Shown: positions 1-8,953 of the stretch, in pieces
How the letters are laid out: every line of letters begins with the position of its first letter
Position numbering within the stretch: the first letter of the stretch is position 1
NCBI GenBank assembly: GCA_018398765.1
Contig: JAHBMJ010003506.1
Coordinates: 21,852 to 42,102, forward strand
Direction: 5' to 3'
DNA: 20,251 nucleotides
DNA from: Chromera velia
Taxonomy: Eukaryota > Sar > Chromeraceae
Translations under genes and position numbers: made by a program
The notes under the pieces: model-generated
Database searches by the model: none
The model's input: only the letters and a program-made list of their open reading frames with translations
What the model was told of the DNA's origin: nothing

Positions 1-132
1 AAACTGCCCTTACCGAAAGCCCCACGCCAGCTGCACTGGCAGAAGACTGAGGTGACGGTCCACTTGTACGTCCTCACCTGTCGAGGGCTGGCCAACGTGG
101 ACGGGTTCGGAAAGTCGGATCCTCTTCTGCAG
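1..132 (+). CDS. Ferlin exon a (partial): start of a C2 domain
   Basis: Open in frame 1 from the window edge to CAG at 130-132, followed by the donor GTGTGT. It encodes the first strands of a C2 domain, including VHLYVLTCRGLANVD and GFGKSDPLLQ; GKSDP is the typical C2 loop-1 motif. The true 5' end is outside the window, so this may be only part of the exon. Confidence 0.8.
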
Positions 133-606
133 GTGTGTGCATGCATGCTGATTCATTGGGGGGTCTCTCTGTAGGTGTATTTGTTTCTCTGTGTATCTGT
201 CTGAATGATTGCGTTTGTTTGTCTCTGTGAGGGTGTATGTGCCCCTCTCCTCTCTCTGTTCACTCTCTTGCCCTGTTTTCTCTTCCTTCTCTCGGCCTCT
301 GTGTGTCCCATTCACATTGCCTCTCTCTGGCCATCTATGTTTTCTGATGTCTGCCTGACTCCTTTCCACCTGCATGGGTGCAGATCGCTGTCGGTCGAGG
401 AGAGAGTCCCTCACAGGTCCTGAAGGGAAAGAAGGAATTCGACAAGTGAGTCATCTCTTGTTTCTTTTGAGCGGGTCGTTGTTCCTTTTTTGACTGCATG
501 GGCTTTAAAACTGAAAAGCGTTCTTCAAGTCTGGCTGTATTTCTGTCTGATTGTTCGTGCAAAGCCCTTGACATTCCTCGTTGTTCTCTTCTTCTCTATC
601 TCTCTC

Positions 607-644
<38 letters not shown>

Positions 645-2276
645 TGTGTGTGTGCAGCGACAACAATCCCGAATTCTACGAGCACTTCCAGTTCAACCTG
701 TCTCTTCCTGGAGACGGCGTCGTGAAGGTTCAGGTGATGGACAAGGACGACTTCTCTTCGAATGACCTGATTGGAGAGGTGGGTGCGTGCGTGCGTCAAG
801 GAGAGAACGAGGGTGTGGTACGGTGTCTGCATGTGCTTGGGTTGGTCAGAGAGGGACAGCACACAGAAACGAATGGGGTCCTTTCACTTCCTCTCTCGGT
901 GTCTGTGCTCTTTCATGACCATGCATGTGGTTGCATTGCACTGCAGGTGGAACTGGACTTGGAAGAGAGGTGGTTGGGTATGCGCAACGGGCTGGCTGCA
1001 GGCAGGAGTGTGATCACCGAGTTCCTCTCCCTCGAAGAGTCAGTCAGTGGTTGGAAGGGTATCTGGTGTTATCTCTCTGTGTGCCCTTTGCCTTCCTGTT
1101 GTTTTTTTGCTCCAAGCCACTGAAGCCGTGCCGAAACTAAGCATCGGCAGAAAACTTAAAGAGTCGGTGGAGTGACAGGAAAATGGAATTCGAAACACTC
1201 CCTCTTCACTTCACGCGCCTGCTGCTTACTGTTTGCTTTTCTCTTCTGGTTGCTGCAGCTTTCTGCTGAAGTTGAATCCCGGTCCTGGAGAGGACAGATG
1301 GAAGACATTCCTTCCCCCTGTCTTCGCCTCTCCTATCGAATTCGCCCCTCTGTCAAAGGGCAGCGGGGCAGGCCAGGAGGGCGTCCAGACAGGGGCTATC
1401 CGGCTCTTTGTTGACATGGCTGAGGCGTCAGCACCGTACTCGGTTAGTGCGTTTGGTTGTCTTTCTGGGTGCTTGTCGCTCCCACAGCTCCAATTGGTAG
1501 TGGGCGTTGCTGAGTGAGTACAGACAGAGGGGTGTTGGCATCATCGCTGCGTTCTTTTTTGCCAGATAGGTAGAGGGCCCTATTGGGTGTATGTGCCCGA
1601 AAGAGAGAGAACCTGGTTGAGAGAGACAGGCGGGCAGACAGTGACGATACACACACGTCCTCCTCGAGGTTTTTTCTTGCATGTTAAGAACGAGAGAAGA
1701 ACTTTGGGCGAAACGCTCAACAGGATTTCCTTGGAGCCATTGAGAACTCTTTGCAGATGCGAGACGCTGACATGGAAGAAATATCCATATGCAATTCATT
1801 CTTTGAGTTGCGTGCCAAGACACGATTTCGTGCACATACCCTATGTACATGCCCGCATCCCCCGACGCACGCACGCACGCAGGTCCTTGACGTGGAGGAG
1901 ATGGCCCGTAATGAGGAGTGGGAGCTCCGTCTGATTGTGTACGACGTGAAGGACATTATGTACTTCCTGGATGTCGGGGAGAGGAACGACTTGAAGGTAC
2001 AAGCCTCCGTGCAGCAGCTGGACCTTCTCGATGAGCACACGGAAGTGAAAAAGATCACAGACGTGCACAAGTGGGCCCACGACTTTGCGGCGTTCAACTG
2101 GAGGATGACGTTTGACGTGAAGGTTCCGAACTCGGCTCTGGCCATCAAGTTCACGTTGCTGGATGACGATTCTCTAGGAGGAGACGATATGGTGTACATG
2201 CCTGAGTACCTCAACTTGGATGACCTCTGGAGGTGGGTCTGTGGGATCTGTCGTGTTCGTACGTGCACATCGCTCT

Positions 2277-2314
<38 letters not shown>

Positions 2315-3425
2315 CATACTTGAGACTTTCCGTTGAGCTCAGCGCTACAGTTTCTCATGTGGTTGAGGGTCGTCAATTCTTTTGAGGCATCGAGAGTGTT
2401 CTCCATCGTTCGTTTTGGAACTTCTCTGACTGCCCCTCACCCTCACCCTTTGCATCACCCTTTCCCCTTTTCGTTCTACAATCCGCGGTGATGACGGCAT
2501 AGACAGCACGATTCTGTTCTGCGGTGCCGTTTGTTTATTCCGCATCTGTACGGTTCCCTGCCCACGTGTCTTTCTGGTACCTGTCTCCCTTCTGTGATCC
2601 TGCAGACTGGCACGTGAGATGGCGGCTGGAGGGGGACAGCCTCTCGGGAGAGTGGAGTCGGTCGTCTATTTCGACAAGCCTGTGGAGAAGGAGTACAAGT
2701 CAGTTCGCATGGGAAGGAAATCAGAAGACCGAAATGGAACCGGAAAACCTTTTGCTGTGTGTCTCGCAAACTTTGTTTTTCTTCCATGTATGTGAACGCA
2801 CTTCTTGAAGCAATTCAACGGAGTCATGTACAGTTGCGTGCGCATCTGCTTGATTGTGCCTCTATTTTCCTTCCTTCATGTCTGCAGAATGGGCGGCCTG
2901 TCGAAGTTCATGAACCTGGTCTTCGAGCGCATGTGCGGGAAGTGCTGGCGGTCCTGTAAGAGGAAGTGCTGCCCGTGCCACTGCTACGAGAGGTGCTGCC
3001 CCTGTGTGTGCAAAGCCCCGAAAGACCCGATCGACGAGGAGACGCGCATGTACTCTGATGGCCTTCCTGAGGGGTACTGCTGCTGCTGTCTGTGCACGAA
3101 GGGATGCCGAGACAATGAAGGGTGCAAGAAGAGCGCGGGAAGCTGCGGAGTGTGCTGCGGCCGCTCCTGTCCCTGCTGCTGTTGGCCCTGCTGTTGGCAC
3201 ATGCGCAGACCTGTAACGTCAGTTTGAATGAGTGCATGGAGAAACGAAGGATACGTCTGAATTCGGTGCTTCTGAAAATGTGTGGCTGTGTGTGTTTAGC
3301 CTTCTTTGTTGCGTCTGTTCGGTTCTGACGCGGGCTCCTTTGACTTTCTCTGCGCTGTTTTTTTCGGTCTCCAGTGTGTTCTTTGGCTCCTTTTGGCGTC
3401 CTTCTTGGAAAGGGATTGTACCTTC

Positions 3426-3475
<50 letters not shown>

Positions 3476-4136
3476 CGGGGACAAAACACCCTGATGGCAA
3501 TTTCTGTATGTTTCTCTTTTTGACTTCAGCTATGTCTCCGCAAAGCTGCGCGTCTCTCTGGAGCTGATGCCGAAGAAGGTTGCTGCGAACACGAAGGTCG
3601 GGGAGGGCAGGGAGGACCCGAACGACCATCCGTACCTCGCCGCTCCTGACGGCAGGGTCGGGTGGGGGCTGCTGTTCAAGGACCCCATGCAGTTCATGAA
3701 GGTGATGCTGGGACCCACCAACTTCCGCAGACTCCAGTCAGTGAGAAGTCCAGGGAAAAGGGAGAAAGGAGGGAGGGCGGGGTTTGCATGAACCTCTGAT
3801 AAAAGCGAATATGTGACCGTTTTCACTTTTGTATGTTTGTGTGCTTGCTTTCAAGTTTGAAGACTGAATTTCTCGGAAGAAGGTAGATTGAATGATTCCG
3901 TGGTCATTCTGGTTTTGTTTCTCGTTTCAGGCATTGCCTTCTCCAGTATGCGATCCAAGCTTTCTGTTCCTCTTTTATGTTGGATATTTGCTTTCAGGGT
4001 GTGCTGCGGGGTCTCCTGCTGTCTGGTTCTCGTCGCTGGGCTCTTGTTCGTGGTCGCGCTGGTCTTCTACCTGTTGATTCAGGGGCAGACCGTGCTCGGT
4101 TACAAACTTCCGGGAGCAGACATCGCGACCGGGTGA
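1..4136 (+). CDS. Ferlin family protein, C-terminal part (10 exons, 5' truncated by window edge)
   Basis: Exons seen: 1-132, 384-445, 658-778, 947-1038 (end uncertain), 1259-1442, 1883-2232, 2606-2698, 2888-3217, 3530-3736 and 3998-4136, ending in TGA. Every junction is GT-AG and the reading frame is kept throughout. Exons 1-4 encode a C2 domain (VHLYVLTCRGLANVDGFGKS, then NPEFYEHF, VMDKDDF, NDLIGE and LDLEER). Exon 5 carries the ferlin-like GAIRLFVDM. Exon 6 carries a second C2 domain with ITDVHKW and FNWRMTF. Exon 9 matches the ferlin pre-anchor segment (GEGREDPN, then LLFKDPMQFMKVML and FRRL). Exon 10 is a single transmembrane helix with a short tail. Ferlins are tail-anchored, Ca2+/lipid-responsive proteins of vesicle fusion; in apicomplexans they act in secretory organelle release. 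That role here is inferred from family. The cysteine-rich exon 8 is unusual. The start codon and N-terminal C2 domains lie left of the window. Confidence 0.87.
384..445 (+). CDS. Ferlin exon b: C2 domain, middle strands
   Basis: Acceptor TGCAG at 379-383 and donor AA|GTGAGT at 446. It continues the frame from exon a (phase 0) as IAVGRGESPSQVLKGKKEFD and ends in phase 2. The split codon is completed by the first base of the next exon to give Asn. Confidence 0.78.
609..656 (+). repeat. (TG)n microsatellite abutting a 3' splice site
   Basis: A nearly perfect TG array fills the end of the second intron; its last TGTG is directly followed by the CAG acceptor at 655-657. It takes the place of the normal pyrimidine tract. 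Confidence 0.95.
658..778 (+). CDS. Ferlin exon c: C2 domain, Ca2+-loop strands
   Basis: The acceptor lies directly at the end of a long TG repeat (TGTGCAG|C). The exon encodes DNNPEFYEHFQFNLSLPGDG, VKVQVMDKDDF and NDLIGE, the classic NPxF, D-x-D and DLIGE pattern of the second half of a ferlin C2 domain with acidic Ca2+-binding loops. Donor GAG|GTGGGT. Confidence 0.85.
947..1038 (+). CDS. Ferlin exon d: C2 end and linker (3' boundary uncertain)
   Basis: It begins VELDLEERWLG, equivalent to the ferlin IDLENR segment that closes a C2 domain. The next exon requires a phase-2 donor. GA|GTCAGT after 1038 satisfies this and matches three other donors in the gene. The alternative TG|GTGTTA after 1065 would add nine residues. 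A cDNA read would decide. Confidence 0.6.
1259..1442 (+). CDS. Ferlin exon e: inter-C2 linker with ferlin signature
   Basis: Acceptor TGCAG at 1254-1258 and donor TCG|GTTAGT. It reads FLLKLNPGPGEDRWKTFLPP and so on, then TGAIRLFVDMAE. The last segment matches the conserved 'G-x-h-x-h-W/F-V-D-h' strand found in ferlins just before the penultimate C2 domain. Only this frame stays open and matches; the phase-0 frame hits TGA before the donor. Confidence 0.75.
1883..2232 (+). CDS. Ferlin exon f: penultimate C2 domain
   Basis: The longest exon, acceptor CGCAG and donor AG|GTGGGT. It encodes EEWELRLIVYDVKDIMYF, then NDLKVQASV, ITDVHKW, FNWRMTFDVKVPNSALAI and LLDDDSLGGDDMVYMPEYLN. The order 'WELRV-IW', 'TDVH', 'FNWR' and 'D-D-x-x-x-x-D-D' is diagnostic of the C-terminal C2 pair of ferlins. 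Confidence 0.88.
2279..2310 (+). repeat. (GT)n microsatellite in ferlin intron
   Basis: A perfect dinucleotide run of about 32 bp in the intron 2233-2605, close to its 5' end. Confidence 0.95.
2606..2698 (+). CDS. Ferlin exon g: linker after the C2 domain
   Basis: Acceptor TGCAG and donor AA|GTCAGT. It encodes LAREMAAGGGQPLGRVES and VVYFDKPVEKEYK. Both boundaries are in phase with their neighbours. No known motif is visible; its position corresponds to the segment before the basic, tryptophan-rich stretch of animal ferlins. Confidence 0.7.
2888..3217 (+). CDS. Ferlin exon h: cysteine-rich insert
   Basis: The exon starts KMGGLSKFMNLVFERMCGKC and contains 27 cysteines in about 110 residues, in runs such as KCCPCHC, YERCCPCVC, YCCCCLC and CPCCCWPCCW. 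Donor AC|GTCAGT after 3217 keeps the phase needed by the next exon; GT at 3213 would break it. At this place other ferlins have a short segment without such cysteines. The residues could bind metal, form disulfides or be palmitoylated; which one cannot be told from sequence. Confidence 0.78.
3425..3472 (+). repeat. (CT)n-(TG)n compound microsatellite in ferlin intron
   Basis: A CT run passes directly into a TG run inside the intron 3218-3529. Confidence 0.95.
3530..3736 (+). CDS. Ferlin exon i: conserved pre-anchor region
   Basis: Acceptor TTCAG and donor CA|GTCAGT. It encodes YVSAKLRVSLELMPKKVAA, GEGREDPNDHPYL and LLFKDPMQFMKVMLG, then FRRL. This parallels the 'GKVE-h-x-L-E ... GR-x-EPN ... 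FLWF-x-x-P-x-K' block just before the transmembrane segment in animal ferlins, which fixes the family and the reading frame. Confidence 0.85.
3998..4136 (+). CDS. Ferlin exon j: C-terminal membrane anchor and stop
   Basis: Acceptor TTTCAG at 3992-3997. It encodes VCCGVSCCLVLVAGLLFVV followed by ALVFYLLI, one hydrophobic helix of about 25 residues, then a short tail ending GADIATG and TGA at 4134-4136. A single helix close to the C-terminus is the expected ferlin topology, with the bulk of the protein in the cytosol. Confidence 0.85.
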
Positions 4137-4376
4137 CAGGTGCAGAAAAAGTTTAGGCAAGTTGAACATGAAAGAAAAAGAGAGAATTCACTCAATATCA
4201 CCAGGGTCGTGTTTCGACTGACTAAAGCAACATATACTCTATTTTTGGCTTTCAGTCAATGCATCATACATACGATATTAAATTGATACGATGATTAAAA
4301 CTGTGTTAGCAAGACTAAACAATAAGTGAAGTATCTACTAGTAGGTATGCGTATTTCTACATACTTAGACACACTG

Positions 4377-4400
4377 TTAGTTAGTTAGTTAGTTAGTTAG
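4377..4400 (+). repeat. (TTAG)6 microsatellite
   Basis: Six perfect TTAG units in the region just downstream of the ferlin gene. Confidence 0.95.
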
Positions 4401-5917
4401 AGGATGCTTAACCCCAGTTGGAGTGCTAACCAGAGCGCTAAGCTCCCGGGCGGCACATACATGCATGGTTGTTGTTTGTTATCAATGATTTGATACATTT
4501 TATAATTGATCAGTAGTGCAATTGATTTATGACATATATTATGTCTATATGTAATCCCTCGTAAGGTTAATTTTTTTTTAAGAAAAAAAAAATAGTTTCC
4601 TACTGGTAGAATTAAGAACTAGTATAGAAATTGAAGTACCACTAGCGTAGTACAAGGCGCACGCTCCAAGTTGAACTTGATCGTGTGGGCATAACAGATA
4701 GCAAAACAACACTTAGGACGGGCAGTGAGCGAGAACGAAAAGAAAGTGAGAGAGGTTTTCACCCTCCTTGTTGAGAAAGATTTTTTGAAAGGCCTAGGCT
4801 CGGATTCAATATATATTATATTTCAGATAAAACGCTAATAGAATATAATGTAATATAAACTTAATGTAATATGGGAGGATGAAGATTGAGTTGAAGACTA
4901 GAGATGAATTAGAGAATGAAGATCCGTCCTGTAATATCTGATGATGACGCGTCTGTTTGGTTGATGAACTTGATGTATATTGAGGCGGCGGTTTTTGAAA
5001 AAGATTTAGAAGTAAGTTGCTCTGTTCAGATGAATTAAGGGGGCATTGACTTAAAGTTTGTTCCTAGCGTCTAGCCTATACGTCTTTCGTCTCTTCCTTC
5101 TGTCCTAGTTACTGCTCTTGCTGCTAGCTCTCTCTCTCATGCGACCTCATACTTGACGCTCCAGATGAATTAAGAGGGGAAAAAAAACAAACATGGCTGA
5201 ATTTATATGTAGATGTTATATCATATTATATTATATAATTTATATTTATATTATCATATTAGGAGAACCCTAAAGATATATATATGTATATATTGAATCT
5301 AAGCCTAGTGAAAGGCCCTGTTACCGGCGTACAGGCAATTTCAGATTGCCTCCGTAAATGGTAAAGTCTTGATCCGATTATCTTTAGATGGTTTGTTTTC
5401 TGCTTTCTCCGTTTAGCTGTATAAAGTGAGTTGAAAGGATGTAATAGGGAGAGAAAGATGAGACAGACGATCCCAACTGAGGCCCACTGGCAGGCTGTCG
5501 AGGCATGGATGGCACACTTGCTAGTACGTGGGCGCGAGGGAGAACGTGCTCGAGCTCGCACGAGCGCCAAGCTTGTTCCTCGCAGGCTGCTATGTCATAG
5601 ATAGCCACTAGGCTTGGGTATATTGGAGGCCTTTGCTGTCGGGTATATTGTGTCTGCGGCTAGAGAGCCATTTTAGGCTTACGAGCACGCAAGCGGGACT
5701 AGTCAGACCGATATAGCGTAGATCGTTTTGTGATCCACCACTATAATCGGACGACTTAAACCGTAACCCCCCCCTGAGCTAATCGTAGCTAACGTCACCA
5801 CCGCTATCAACCCATATGGACAGATCTAGTCTGCTGGATGGGTAAGTGGGGTGTATGCATGACTGCCCACGATTATAAGGGGGAAAAAGTGGTGGGAGGG
5901 CGGGCAAATAAAAAAGG

Positions 5918-5942
5918 GGACTTCGATTTAATAATCGAGTCC
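5918..5942. repeat. Short inverted repeat (hairpin)
   Basis: GGACT(T)CGATT and AATCGAGTCC flank a TAAT loop: ten pairs with one bulged T. Purpose unknown; it could be chance. Confidence 0.5.
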
Positions 5943-6941
5943 GTCGCAATGAGACAAGGAGGTGGAGTTCTTAGCTAGCTAAGTGAGGCTTAGCTACTTT
6001 CTCCAGCTTTCTGTCGAATCGGTCTATCAGCAGCTTGAAATTTTCCGTCTCGTAGCGTTTGACGCTGTACGTAGGATAATTTCGTAAGGCCGGTCCTTGG
6101 GCCTTAAGGCCGTGGAATCTGCTAACTCGCTGAGCCTGGCGAGGAACCCCAGCTTTCACATGCAGAGCTTGCTAACGCTGACACACACGGGCATAGGCCG
6201 AGCAGCTGGGGCGCTCATACTCGCGCGGTGTACATGCAGCTTATTTTGGGTGGTCTCTCTGTTTTTCTCTTCTCTTATATTTTTTTCTTTTTCATCTTTC
6301 TTCTTTTCTTTCTCTTTCTTTTTCTCATCTTATTTTCTACTCATAATATCACTGCCTCAAAAAAATAGATTGTGCCTCACGGAGTTGACCTCTGGTCTTA
6401 CTGATTCAGAAGGACAGGAGAGACTGACAAGACTACCATAGGTAACGTACTCCAGTCAGTCTAGTCAGCTCTAGGAAAGCGAAGTGCCTACGTTTCGTTT
6501 GATCTTGTATGTATTTCTTCTTCGCTGCTGACTGTCCACTGTGCTCAGCAGCTGAACCCTTCCTCAGAAGTCGGTATCCAGGGAAGTATTCCGTAGAGTT
6601 CCTACTCTGAACGACTGTACTCCTTGTCATTTCTCAGTCTGACAGAGACGCGTTGCTCTGAACAACTTTTTCGGTTTCGCTTTTTGGCCTTGTCTCCCTT
6701 TTCAGTCGCTTCCCCTGCCACTGCAAGTCTGTTCTAATGCAGGGGGATTTTAACCCTGGTTGCATGAAGGTAGAGCTACCCTCCGTTTTTAGTTCTATTC
6801 CTGCACTCGCTAGGCTTTGATCCATTCAAATGCCCCAGTGATCGAGGCCTAGGTTAAAAGATTGAATCTATGCAGGAAATATTAGGTCTAGTACTAGGTT
6901 GGCCAGAGCCTATATACGGCTCACCGGCTTTAACTCTATAT

Positions 6942-7050
6942 ATCATTATCATCATCATCATTATCATCATTATTGATCGGTCTATAGGCCATCATGCAAT
7001 GCATGAGTCTAGGACAATGCTGTATTGCCATCATCATTATCATCATCATA
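6942..7050 (+). repeat. Two (ATC/ATT)n trinucleotide arrays
   Basis: Imperfect ATC/ATT arrays at 6942-6974 and 7029-7050, separated by about 55 bp of ordinary sequence. Confidence 0.9.
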
Positions 7051-7122
7051 TTACTAGATATGTTACAAAAAAATAATTATAATATTATAATTCTTACATA
7101 CATCTAGACATACACAAATTCT

Positions 7123-7195
7123 CTCTTTCTCTTCCTCTCTCTCTCTCTCTCTCTCTTTCTTTCTCTCTCCCTCTCTCTGTCTGTATATCTATCTC

Positions 7196-7226
<31 letters not shown>

Positions 7227-7237
7227 CTGCTAGTCTG

Positions 7238-7271
<34 letters not shown>
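7123..7271 (+). repeat. Compound microsatellite: (CT)n, (CTGT)n, (AT)n
   Basis: A CT-rich tract to about 7180 is followed by about eight CTGT units (7199-7229) and a perfect AT run (about 7242-7271). Confidence 0.95.
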
Positions 7272-7274
<3 letters not shown>

Positions 7275-8772
7275 GCATATGTATACATATATACATTTAT
7301 ATATGACTTGGTTGATTTGATTTGCATGATTTTAGTTGGTTTTACTTAATTGGTTAAAGCCGGCGAGCTGCCTGTTACTATACTTAAATTCTTAATTGTT
7401 ACGGCCTATAGGGCTTTGGACAACCTCTATAAGACAAAACGGCGACAGTGCTCTAGGGCACTACTAATCACTAATTCTACAACATTTACATGGAGATGCT
7501 CTGATGCAGTGTTAATTAGTTCTAGAATTTGTTTAAAAAAAAATGAAGTCCAACTTGAATTCACTAGCAAAAAGAATAACTCAACATTCATTTCCAACGC
7601 ATATTTTTTTTTTTAATGTCTATAAAAAAATGTATAATGCTGCATGGGTCAAGTATTATAAGTACATTGCAAGCCTTGCAAGGCCGCCGAGGCGTTTTAA
7701 TTAATAATTGTTGGAGACAGTCTCAAAGTTACAGACTCGGAACTATACAGACAGAATGTTTACTATTATATATAGCAACGGATCAAGCAGCGGATGCTGC
7801 TGCATTGCTGCGGATCTAGTTTTTTTAAATCTTTCAAACTTTCCCATTTTTCCCTAAAAACTTAAGCTATGACGACGACGGCGGAAAGTGGCGAGCTGCC
7901 GACAAAAAGAACCAGAAATCGTCGCTACGCCAAATATATGTACAGCCCGGCCAAAGAGAGGAACGATTTCGCCATGTCATAGTGTCTGAAGAAACTTTTG
8001 AGGAAGGAAGGAAGGAAGGAAGGAAGGGAGAAAAGAAAGACCGAAAGAACGGGAACGAAAGAAAGGTGGAGAAAACGAACGAAAGGAGGAAGGCAGGAAG
8101 GAAGGAAGAACGGCGGACAGAAGGAACGAGGAAAGAAAAAAAAAAGGCCGGTCAGACGAAAAGAGGAAATCAAAGGACATTCAAACAGCCAGCCAGCGTT
8201 GGGGTAAAGGAAAAGAAAAGTTCTTTAAAACAAAGATCAAAACAATCTGTTGTCATACAGCTCACTGACGCCAAACATTCTTCTCTTCTGCAAATCTTCC
8301 GTTTCTTTTTCTCTCTCTTCACAGCCATGCCTCTCCCCCCTTCCCGTCTCTGCGGCTCTTCTGACTCTGCCCCCCTACATTATCCGATGACAAAAGCAGA
8401 GACAGAGACCAAGAGAGCACAACACACAAGCAAGTACGTAGCTCAAGAGAAAGAGAGACAGATCGAGGGTAAAAATATCTGAGGGTGGAGAAACATAAAA
8501 TCGAGGCAAGCAACTTGAAGGAAAGGGGGCAGACTGAACAGACGGACACAAACACACCTACTCACTCCGAAATCCTGCGCACAATGCACGTACGAACACA
8601 AAGACGGCAAGCACCACTGAACTAGACTGTGAGCACTCACCGCCTCATCTCCCTTTCCTTGTTAGACAAATCGAGAAGGACCCCTTCCTGCCCCCATCCA
8701 TTCCGCATGCGTGCAAGAAGAGACAAAGAAGGGGACGAATTAAGGGAACAGAACATCAATCTGGAGACAAAG
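7272..8772. other. Intergenic region, no gene supported
   Basis: The 7272-7860 part is AT-rich with A/T homopolymers. The 7980-8170 part is almost pure purine on the + strand. The 8170-8772 part is mixed purine-rich sequence, probably including the 3' flank of the minus-strand gene that ends at 8954. No convincing exon was found. A donor-like CG|GTGAGT on the - strand near 8637 was noticed but has no supporting partner. Confidence 0.6.
7998..8150 (+). repeat. Polypurine tract with (GGAA)n core
   Basis: A perfect GGAA run at about 8001-8027 continues into about 120 bp of almost uninterrupted A/G, including AAGAAAG and GGAAGG motifs. Such tracts can form triplex DNA. Confidence 0.85.
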
Positions 8773-8839
8773 AAGGAGGAAGAGAAGAGGCCACATTGAG
8801 GCACTCCTGGCAGAGTGGACGCTCCTTTCACTGAACACA
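8773..8839 (-). pseudogene. Decayed copy of the last Cys/His repeat unit
   Basis: Read on the minus strand, this stretch aligns with the last repeat and tail of the neighbouring gene (9019 down to about 8960). Both begin TGTGTTCA, share GAAAGGA, CGTC, TGCCA and GAGTGC, and end in a run containing TTCCTCCTT. Translated it reads CVQ, a TGA stop, then KERPLCQECLNVASSLPP, against CVHRKDRRYCHECKQVSSFPP in the gene. The CGA codon of the intact unit is TGA here. It lies 180 bp beyond the intact copy and outside the open frame, so it looks like a relic of a duplicated 3' end. Confidence 0.65.
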
Positions 8840-8953
8840 GATCGATGCACAGATTTCGTCGGGACTCCCAACAGGAAAGGAAGGGAAAAAGGGGGGCAAC
8901 GAATTTTGACGGACATGAGATAGTGAAGAAAGCAGAGCATGAAGACGAATGCA

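Larger units (their letters stand above)
4137..6940. other. Intergenic region, AT-rich, no gene supported
   Basis: No reading frame here has recognisable protein similarity or exon-like boundaries. Composition falls to strongly AT-rich after the ferlin stop. Contents seen: six TTAG units (4377-4400), an oligo-T/oligo-A pair that could pair (about 4570-4594), TA-rich tracts (4808-4875 and 5208-5290), a repeated ten-mer GGGTATATTG (about 5615 and 5641), a small hairpin (5918-5942) and a long pyrimidine tract (about 6250-6345). Confidence 0.7.

Noticed and set aside
4377-4400. TTAG repeats as an internal telomere
   Set aside because: Only six units, and the motif is not the TTTAGGG type expected for algae; best called a microsatellite.
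4402-4460. tRNA-like stretch on the minus strand (GGGAGCTTAGCGC ... GGTTAGCAC)
   Set aside because: It resembles an A box, but no B box (GGTTCGA) or closing acceptor stem is found.
5029-5180. Repeated AGATGAATTAAG words as ends of a small transposon
   Set aside because: They are direct, short and imperfect, with no inverted ends or target duplication.
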